Part shown: piece after piece, positions 58,404 through 64,000 of the stretch
Layout: each line of letters begins with the position of its first letter
Numbering within the stretch: the stretch's first letter is position 1
Source of the DNA: Occultella glacieicola
Lineage (GTDB): Bacteria; Actinomycetota; Actinomycetes; Actinomycetales; Beutenbergiaceae
DNA length: 64,000 bases
NCBI RefSeq assembly: GCF_004353825.1
Contig: NZ_SMNA01000001.1
Location: forward strand, 496,001 to 560,000
Direction of reading: 5' to 3'
Position numbers and translations under genes: made by a program
Notes under the pieces: model-generated
Database searches by the model: none
What the model saw: the letters and a program-made list of their open reading frames with translations, nothing else
What the model was told of the DNA's origin: nothing

Positions 58404-59669
58404 GTGGATCGAAGCGCGTGGGCCGCATGGCCGAGCGGCTCCGACCCGCGCACGCTCGAGCGGGATCTGCACCTGGCTCGGGAGGTGTTCCTGACCACGG
58501 GAGCCCCGACCCCGGGCGTGCGTCGGCTCGTTCTGGAGTCCTGGCGTCGGTCCCTGGAGTCCGGCGTCGACCCGGAACGGTCGGTCCCGCGCTCGGACAT
58601 CGCGGCGGCGGACCTGGCCGGTTATCGGCGTGAGCACCGGCTCTCCCTTGCGATACCGGTGATCCGCCGGCTATTGCTGGACGGACTCGGCTCCGACGGG
58701 ATGGTCGTCGCCCTCGGGGACACCCGGGGACGGTTGCTCTGGATCGAGGGCGACCGGGTGGCGAGGGCGGCCCTGGAGGGGATCGGCTTCGCCGAGGGCT
58801 CGAACTGGGCTGAGAACGCGACTGGGACGAGCGCACCGGGGATCGCCCTGGCCCTGGACCACGAGGTGCAGGTGTTCGGGGCCGAGCACTTCGCCGCACC
58901 GATCCAGCCGTGGAGCTGTACCGCCGCGCCGGTGCATGACCCGCTCACCGGGCGCACTCTCGGCCTGCTGGACATCACCGGCGGCCCCTCCGTGGCAGCG
59001 CCGCACATGTTGGCGCTGATCCGCGCCACGGTCGCCGCGATCGAGGCAGAACTGTGGGCGGCACCGCTGCCGGCGGCGCAGGCCCGCGAGGCGGATCTGC
59101 GGGTGCTCGGGCGACGCCGGGCCGGCCTGCGCCGCGGGCACGAGTGGACGGACCTGTCCGCCCGGCACGGCGAGATCCTGCTCGTGCTCAGCGAGACCCC
59201 GGAGCCGCTCGGGGCCGCGGAGCTCGCTGCCGCCGTGTACCTCGAGGACACCGCCGAGGTCACCGTGCGCGCCGAGATCTCGCGGCTCCGCCGGGGGATG
59301 CCCGGACTCCTGGGCGACGGCGGCCCGTACCGACTGCGCACGTCGGTGCGTTCCGACGTGGCACAGGTCCGTGACGCGGTCCGCGCCGGGGACCTGACCG
59401 CGGCGCTGGCCGCCTACGGCGGACCCGTGCTGCCCGCGTCGGTGGCCCCGGCCGTGGAGGACCTGCGCGCGGACCTCACGAACGAGATCCGCGCCGCGGT
59501 CCTCGCGAGCGCGGACCTGGCTGCCCTGGACCACTGGACCTCGGACCCGTTCGGGCGCGACGACTGGGAAGCCTGGGCGCGTCTGCGGGACCTCGCGCCG
59601 ACCGGCAGCGCCACCCGCCTGCGTGCGGACCTGCGCCTGGCAACTCTCGACCTCGAGTACGGTCCCTGA
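58404..59669 (+). CDS. GAF-domain transcriptional regulator of the aldehyde dehydrogenase locus
   Basis: 421 residues from GTG 58404 (GGGAAG 7 nt upstream). [20 protein letters not shown] is the common start of AcoR-type regulators; [20 protein letters not shown] to [21 protein letters not shown] is a GAF domain (about residues 88-200). There is no AAA+ sigma-54 domain; the C-terminal half carries a winged-helix-like [25 protein letters not shown] followed by helical repeats. Such proteins commonly stand before an aldehyde dehydrogenase and a DUF779 gene, as here. Confidence 0.88.
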   Translation: MDRSAWAAWPSGSDPRTLERDLHLAREVFLTTGAPTPGVRRLVLESWRRSLESGVDPERSVPRSDIAAADLAGYRREHRLSLAIPVIRRLLLDGLGSDGMVVALGDTRGRLLWIEGDRVARAALEGIGFAEGSNWAENATGTSAPGIALALDHEVQVFGAEHFAAPIQPWSCTAAPVHDPLTGRTLGLLDITGGPSVAAPHMLALIRATVAAIEAELWAAPLPAAQAREADLRVLGRRRAGLRRGHEWTDLSARHGEILLVLSETPEPLGAAELAAAVYLEDTAEVTVRAEISRLRRGMPGLLGDGGPYRLRTSVRSDVAQVRDAVRAGDLTAALAAYGGPVLPASVAPAVEDLRADLTNEIRAAVLASADLAALDHWTSDPFGRDDWEAWARLRDLAPTGSATRLRADLRLATLDLEYGP

Positions 59670-59793
59670 CCCACCCGGGCGGGTGCGGCCGGCGCCCCTC
59701 CCACCCAGCATCACCCGTTGCGGTGTGGTTCCGAGGTACCCGGTGCGTCGGAATCGCACCATTGACGATGAGCGGCGCAGCACGAGGGCAGCC

Positions 59794-59816
59794 GGGTTGC
59801 AACGTGGATGCAACCC
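59794..59816 (+). promoter_or_regulatory. Candidate operator of the aldehyde dehydrogenase gene
   Basis: GGGTTGCA-N7-TGCAACCC: perfect 8-bp arms, 71 bp upstream of the GTG start. No other gene lies between the GAF regulator and the dehydrogenase, so the regulator is the likely binder. Confidence 0.6.
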
Positions 59817-59886
59817 CCGGATTCGTAACGTGGCTCACACGACCACCCGATGGCGGGTGGCGACCAGAACGCAAGGAGGCGCAGGG

Positions 59887-61413
59887 GTGACCATCTACAG
59901 CGCACCCGGTCGAGAGGGCAGCCTGATGAGCTACCGCGACCGCTACGACCACTGGATCGGTGGCGAGTACGTGCCGCCCACCGGGGGCGAATACTTCGAG
60001 AACGTCACACCGGTGACCGGGCAACCGTTCACGCAGGTGGCCCGCGGCAGCGCCGAGGACATCGAGAGGGCCCTCGACGCCGCCCACGCGGCGGCCAGGA
60101 CCTGGAACAGGACGACCGCCGCCGAGCGCGCCGGGGTGCTGAACGCGATCGCGGACCGGATGGAGGAGAACCTCGAGAAGATCGCCGTCGCCGAGAGCTG
60201 GGAGAACGGCAAGCCGGTCCGGGAGACCCTGGCCGCGGACATCCCGCTCGCGATCGACCACTTCCGCTACTTCGCGGCGGCCATCCGGGCGCAGGAGGAG
60301 CACGCCACCCAGATCGACAACGACACGGTCGCGTACCACTTCAAGGAGCCCCTGGGCGTGGTCGGCCAGATCATCCCGTGGAACTTCCCGATCCTGATGG
60401 CCGTGTGGAAGCTCGCCCCGGCGCTCGCGGCCGGGAACGCCGTGGTGCTCAAGCCGGCCGAGCAGACCCCGACCTCGATCCTGTACCTGATCGAACTGCT
60501 CGGCGACATCCTGCCGAAGGGCGTCGTCAACGTCGTGAACGGGTTCGGCGCGGAGGCCGGCAAGCCGCTCGCGTCCAACCCGCGGATCGCGAAGATCGCG
60601 TTCACCGGCGAGACCACCACCGGCCGGCTGATCATGCAGTACGCCAGCCAGAACCTGATCCCGGTCACCCTCGAGCTCGGCGGCAAGAGCCCGAACGTGT
60701 TCTTCGAGGACGTGGCCGCCCGGACCGACGACCCCTACTACGACAAGGCGCTCGAGGGCTTCACGCTGTTCGCGCTGAACCAGGGCGAGGTCTGCACCTG
60801 CCCGTCCCGAGCGCTGATCCAGGACTCCATCTACGACTCCTTCCTCGGCGACGCCATCGCACGCACCGAGGCGATCGTCGCCGGCAACCCCCTGGACACC
60901 ACCACGATGATCGGGGCGCAGGCCTCCAACGACCAGCTCGAGAAGATCCTCTCCTACATCGACATCGGCAAGGCGGAGGGCGCGAAGCTGCTCACCGGCG
61001 GCGGCCGCGCTGACCTCGGCGGCGACCTCAGCGGTGGCTTCTACGTGCAGCCGACGATCTTCGAGGGCAAGAACTCGATGCGGATCTTCCAGGAGGAGAT
61101 CTTCGGCCCGGTGGTGTCGGTGACCTCGTTCGCCGACTACGACGACGCGATCGCGACAGCGAACGACACCCTGTACGGCCTCGGCGCCGGCGTCTGGAGC
61201 CGCAACGGCAACGTCGCCTACCGGGCCGGCCGGGATATCCAGGCCGGCCGGGTCTGGACGAACAACTACCACGCCTACCCCGCGGGGGCCGCGTTCGGTG
61301 GCTACAAGAACTCGGGCATCGGGCGGGAGAACCACCAGATGATGCTCGACCACTACCAGCAGACGAAGAACCTGCTGGTGTCCTACAGCGAGAACAAGCT
61401 CGGATTCTTCTGA
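59887..61413 (+). CDS. NAD(P)-dependent aldehyde dehydrogenase
   Basis: 508 residues from GTG 59887, with AAGGAGG (59872-59878) 8 nt upstream. [32 protein letters not shown], read in parts, is the cofactor site; general base Glu263 in TLELGGKSP; nucleophile Cys303 in [11 protein letters not shown], with a second Cys two residues on, typical of the ExaC/AldDH group paired with DUF779. [21 protein letters not shown] near the end. Oxidises an aldehyde (acetaldehyde or similar) to the acid; induction through the upstream GAF regulator is likely. Confidence 0.95.
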   Translation: MTIYSAPGREGSLMSYRDRYDHWIGGEYVPPTGGEYFENVTPVTGQPFTQVARGSAEDIERALDAAHAAARTWNRTTAAERAGVLNAIADRMEENLEKIAVAESWENGKPVRETLAADIPLAIDHFRYFAAAIRAQEEHATQIDNDTVAYHFKEPLGVVGQIIPWNFPILMAVWKLAPALAAGNAVVLKPAEQTPTSILYLIELLGDILPKGVVNVVNGFGAEAGKPLASNPRIAKIAFTGETTTGRLIMQYASQNLIPVTLELGGKSPNVFFEDVAARTDDPYYDKALEGFTLFALNQGEVCTCPSRALIQDSIYDSFLGDAIARTEAIVAGNPLDTTTMIGAQASNDQLEKILSYIDIGKAEGAKLLTGGGRADLGGDLSGGFYVQPTIFEGKNSMRIFQEEIFGPVVSVTSFADYDDAIATANDTLYGLGAGVWSRNGNVAYRAGRDIQAGRVWTNNYHAYPAGAAFGGYKNSGIGRENHQMMLDHYQQTKNLLVSYSENKLGFF

Positions 61414-61496
61414 GTCGACCCGCTGCGCCCCACGTCCGGGCACCGGGGTCCCGTCCCTCGGTGCCCGGGCGGCACGCACGTCGAGAGGAGAGGTCG

Positions 61497-61907
61497 ATGT
61501 CCCGGACGATCGAGCCCGCCGAACGGGTGGCGCTGACCCCGGCAGCCGCCGAGTTGCTCACCTCCCTGCGCCGCCGCCACGGCGAACTGATGTTCCACCA
61601 GTCCGGAGGTTGCTGCGACGGGTCCTCCCCGATGTGCTTCGCCGACGGCGAGTTCATCACCTCCGACGCCGACGTGCACCTGGGTGACCTGGCCGTGAGC
61701 GCGGCGGACGGCGACTTCACGGTGCCGGTGTGGATGAGCCGGTTCCAGTTCGACTACTGGCAGCACACCCACCTGACCATCGACGTGGTCCCCGGGCGCG
61801 GCGCCGGGTTCTCCCTCGAGGCGCCCGAGGGCGTGCGGTTCCTGATCCGGTCCCGGCTGCTCAGCGATGACGAGCTGGAGCGGCTCGAGGCCGCCACGAC
61901 GAACTGA
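61497..61907 (+). CDS. DUF779 protein
   Basis: 136 residues; GAGAGGAGAGG precedes ATG 61497. ELLTSLRRRHGELMFHQSGGCCDGSSPMC is the DUF779 signature with three Cys; YWQHTHLTIDVVPGRGAGFSLE follows. Nearly always next to an aldehyde dehydrogenase of this type; its function is unknown, possibly metal-dependent assistance. Last gene of the locus. Confidence 0.93.
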   Translation: MSRTIEPAERVALTPAAAELLTSLRRRHGELMFHQSGGCCDGSSPMCFADGEFITSDADVHLGDLAVSAADGDFTVPVWMSRFQFDYWQHTHLTIDVVPGRGAGFSLEAPEGVRFLIRSRLLSDDELERLEAATTN

Positions 61908-61917
61908 GCGTGGTTGC

Positions 61918-62328
61918 CTACTCCTGGCCGCGCGCTTCCGCGACGGCCCGCTCCACGAGCGTGCGCAGGACCTCGACGTCCACGTCCGCCAGCCGCTTGA
62001 CGTACAGGCAGCCCTTCCCGGTGCTGTGCGGGCCGAGCTCGGCGAGCAGGTCCGTCGAGTTCACGGCCCCGTCCAGGTAGAGGGTGCTGGCCGCCTTGCG
62101 CGGGGAGAATCCGATCTCGAACCAGTCGATCTCCCGCCCGCTCTCGTAGACCAGGTGCCGGTCCCCGAAACCGACGATGCTCGGTCCCCAGAGCACCGGC
62201 TCGGCGCCGCTCGCCGAGCGCATGAGCCCGACGAGTCGCTCGGCGTCGGCACGCCGGACCTGATCGGGGATCGAGGCGATGAAGGCGTGCACGTCCCCCG
62301 CACCAGGGCGGGTCTTCAACTCGGCCAT
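61918..62328 (-). CDS. DUF1801 protein
   Basis: 136 residues from ATG 62328. KTRPGAGDVHAFIASIPDQVRRADAERLVGLMRSASG and PVLWGPSIVGFGDRHLVYESG are the DUF1801 (YdhG-like) start; FSPRKAASTLYLDG and STGKGCLYVKRLADVDVEVL the end. Function unknown. Convergent with the DUF779 gene. Confidence 0.9.
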   Translation of the reverse strand: MAELKTRPGAGDVHAFIASIPDQVRRADAERLVGLMRSASGAEPVLWGPSIVGFGDRHLVYESGREIDWFEIGFSPRKAASTLYLDGAVNSTDLLAELGPHSTGKGCLYVKRLADVDVEVLRTLVERAVAEARGQE

Positions 62329-62428
62329 GCCGCAGATCCTGCCACCGGGCGCCGACATCCGCGCGGGCTTGGTGGACAAGCAGGGCGGCCGGGCCCGTGG
62401 CGGGGCCGACCGTCCTGAGGAACCGCGG

Positions 62429-62608
62429 TCAGGCGTTCTCGTCGCCGACCTTGCCGTCCGCGAAGTCGCGCCCCTGCTGCACCTTGTCCGCGTACTTGCC
62501 ACCGGTCTTGTCGTTGGCGAAGTCCGCGGCCCGGTCGAGGGCACTGTCCGTCCGTTCCTCGTTGCCGAGCAACTCGCCGGCCTTCTTCTTCAACTCGTCG
62601 AAACCCAT
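62429..62608 (-). CDS. MT0933-like antitoxin-type small protein
   Basis: 59 residues. The RBS decides the start: GGGAGGG is directly against ATG 62614 but 6 nt before ATG 62608, so translation begins MGFDELKKKAGELLG. A charged helix followed by DKTGGKYADKVQQGRDFADGK matches the MT0933 (Rv0909) antitoxin family. No toxin gene is adjacent, as is common for this family, so the antitoxin label is only by family name. Confidence 0.8.
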   Translation of the reverse strand: MGFDELKKKAGELLGNEERTDSALDRAADFANDKTGGKYADKVQQGRDFADGKVGDENA

Positions 62609-62759
62609 CTGCATCCCTCCCGAACCCGAGCCGGGCGAGTGCCCGGTCAGGGCTGAGTCTCGACCAGGGCGGCTCGATCCGCACCCCGGATCGAGGCTCA
62701 GGCTCGTGGTCGCCGGGTCCGGCGGACGGGACGACGTCGGTGTCCAGAGGCCACGGCAC

Positions 62760-63974
62760 TCACCTCCCCGCGAGTACCAGCCGGCTGGCCGAGCCGGAAC
62801 CCGGGTCCGCCACGGCGGTCAGGGCGAGGGCGGTCCCGGCGATGCCCGAGAGCAGCCCGGGGCCGTCGTGGTCGCCCTGGTCGGGCGCGGCGGCTGGGCT
62901 GGCACAGCGGGCCGCGAGGGCCTCATGCGCCAGGCCGACGGCGGCGCTGCGGTGGTCGGCGGAGTCCAGTTGGGTGGCGGTCGAGGCGAGCAGGTCCCAG
63001 GTTCCCGCGGCACCGTGGCCGAGGCTCAGGTCGGTGGTGGCGCGTGCGGCCCCGGTGGCCGAGCGTACGGCGGCATGCACGTCGGCGAGCAGGTTGTTCC
63101 TGGGGGTCGCCAGGGCCAGACCCTGATCGCGCAGGGCGAGCAGGCGCAGCCTGGTGAGCCCGATGCCGATGGGGCCGGTCCACGGGTCGTCGGAGGGTCG
63201 GCCATCGAGTGGCGCCGAGGCGATGCCGGGTCCCGCCCCGGGGGTGGCCCAGGTGTCGGTTTCGGGCACGAACCAGGCCGACTCCCAACGCAGTCCGCCG
63301 TCGATGAGGGGGACCAGGTCCGTCGCGAGCACCGGATAGCGGGCGGCCGCCTCGGCCAGGGCGAGGATGACGCCCGAGGTTCCGTGGACGAGCCCGGTCC
63401 GGGCGCGACCGTCGGTGCCGGGCCAACACACGGTCCCGGATGGCAGGCGCCGGGCGCCGGCGCGCAGGCGCCGGGTGGCGGCCGAGACGGCGGTGGCGGG
63501 AGCGTCACAGACGAGCAACCCGAGCAGGTGACCGGCCGTGCCGGAGGCGAGATCGTGCCGCCCCGGCGCGGTCCGCACGGCGCCCGCGGCACGGCGGGCC
63601 CGCTGCCGCAGCTCGGGGGAGTCGGCAGCCGTGCCGACCCGGTGGGCGGCGCAGGCAACACCGGCCAGCCCGGTGAGCAGGCCCGGGGCGCCGTCCCGGA
63701 TGGCACCTTCCAGGGCTCGGGTCGAGGCATCCACCGCGAGGTCGAGCAGGTCGGACCGGTCGAGCGTGCGGCCCAGCTCGGCCAGGGCCCAGGCGGTCCC
63801 GGCGTCGCCGTCGTCGACGGCGTGGGGTGAGGCGCCGCGGACGGTCCGGCCCCGTGGCGAGGACCGGTGCCAGGTGGGTCCGGAGCCGCCGCGCACCACA
63901 CCGGCGTGCAGTTCGTCGGCGAGACCCCGCGCGTACGCCAGGAGGTCCGGTTCGTCGAGCGCGGTCACAGCCAT
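62760..63974 (-). CDS. LanC-like cyclase-fold protein lacking zinc cysteines
   Basis: 404 residues from ATG 63974 (GTG 63968 possible). Six or seven Gly-rich repeats of the LanC toroid are visible: GLLTGLAG, GTAGHLLG, GLVHGTSG, GPIGIG, GHGAAG, GLLSGIAG, spaced about 45-70 residues. In active cyclases zinc is held by Cys in WCxG and Cys-His in CHG. Here these read PWTGPIGIG and SLGHGAAG: both Cys are absent, only the His remains. So it is either a non-catalytic relative or one with another metal site. It is stand-alone, not fused to a LanM dehydratase. Its partners would be upstream, beyond the window. Confidence 0.82.
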   Translation of the reverse strand: MAVTALDEPDLLAYARGLADELHAGVVRGGSGPTWHRSSPRGRTVRGASPHAVDDGDAGTAWALAELGRTLDRSDLLDLAVDASTRALEGAIRDGAPGLLTGLAGVACAAHRVGTAADSPELRQRARRAAGAVRTAPGRHDLASGTAGHLLGLLVCDAPATAVSAATRRLRAGARRLPSGTVCWPGTDGRARTGLVHGTSGVILALAEAAARYPVLATDLVPLIDGGLRWESAWFVPETDTWATPGAGPGIASAPLDGRPSDDPWTGPIGIGLTRLRLLALRDQGLALATPRNNLLADVHAAVRSATGAARATTDLSLGHGAAGTWDLLASTATQLDSADHRSAAVGLAHEALAARCASPAAAPDQGDHDGPGLLSGIAGTALALTAVADPGSGSASRLVLAGR

Positions 63975-64000
63975 GGTTCGTCCCAATCTGCGCTGTCGCG
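63965..64000 (-). CDS. 3' end of an unknown upstream gene
   Basis: A minus-strand frame enters from the window edge and reads RDSADWDEPWL then stop (TGA 63967-63965), overlapping the LanC-like start (ATG by 10 bp, GTG 63968 by 4 bp, as GTGA). The overlap and the protein-like end suggest a co-transcribed gene, but 11 residues cannot be assigned. Confidence 0.4.
   Translation of the reverse strand, partial: RDSADWDEPWL

Noticed and set aside
59476-61479. Minus-strand frame of 667 codons opposite the aldehyde dehydrogenase
   Set aside because: Antisense of an unambiguous gene; no recognisable domain.
62429-62608. Complete toxin-antitoxin module
   Set aside because: Only the antitoxin-type gene is present; neighbours are a DUF1801 and a LanC-like gene.
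1-64000. tRNA, rRNA, CRISPR arrays, IS elements, prophage or integrase genes
   Set aside because: I saw no transposase, integrase, regularly spaced direct repeats or tRNA-like sequences; a covariance-model scan would settle tRNAs and small RNAs.

Overview
The window comes from a very GC-rich (about 70 % by eye) Gram-positive actinobacterium. The clearest evidence is the dnaK-grpE-dnaJ-hspR heat-shock operon with HspR (HAIR) operators, a mycothiol-type TIGR03086 protein, an MT0933-type antitoxin, GTG starts, and many genes whose TANNNT -10 box lies at -12 to -7 from the start codon, as expected for leaderless mRNAs. A Micrococcales-type host (Beutenbergia/Ruania/Cellulomonas-like) fits, but that is a guess from gene content. 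It looks like ordinary chromosome: I see no rRNA, tRNA, CRISPR array, IS element or phage.

Layout. 1-5.4 kb: end of an ABC ATPase, a membrane/coiled-coil pair resembling PspA/IM30, a TIGR01777 epimerase, a DUF4349 lipoprotein, a methyltransferase and a GNAT. 5.5-10.3 kb: a sigma factor of ECF41 type divergent from an NmrA-like reductase, an APH kinase, a sigma factor of ECF42 type with its YCII/DGPF partner, and a DUF1540 protein. 10.4-17.1 kb: a TetR-controlled ABC-2 exporter, small enzymes, two zinc-finger proteins divergent across 14 bp, and an isolated mraY. 17.4-21.6 kb: the heat-shock operon. 21.7-31.9 kb: a DUF4282 protein, then a LacI-controlled glycan locus (solute-binding protein, two permeases, fused ATPase, GH1 glucosidase, secreted glucoamylase-like hydrolase). 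32-40.8 kb: regulators and small enzymes, including a TetR-PNPOx operon and a second ECF41-type cassette. 40.8-47 kb: prolyl oligopeptidase, VOC/dodecin genes, ectoine hydroxylase and a second ECF42/YCII cassette. 47-55 kb: kbl-tdh threonine degradation, three paralogous membrane proteins, amidase, NfeD-like plus flotillin. 55-62.6 kb: LppM lipoprotein, HIT, GNAT, hydrolase, and a GAF regulator/aldehyde dehydrogenase/DUF779 locus. 62.7-64 kb: a LanC-like protein without the usual cysteine zinc ligands, at the window edge.

How the parts work together. The best-defined pathway is oligosaccharide use: a secreted hydrolase cuts polymer outside, an Opp/Dpp-type importer brings in the oligomers, and GH1 finishes them inside. 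A LacI repressor probably acts at a perfect CpG-centred palindrome. A second theme is four sigma-factor cassettes in two types, each with a partner enzyme and a motif-like promoter whose spacing is conserved within its type. A third is stress and redox physiology: chaperones, ectoine hydroxylase, aldehyde dehydrogenase, dodecin, flotillin/NfeD and the PspA-like pair.

All calls come from reading the sequence and remembered family signatures; no database search was run.
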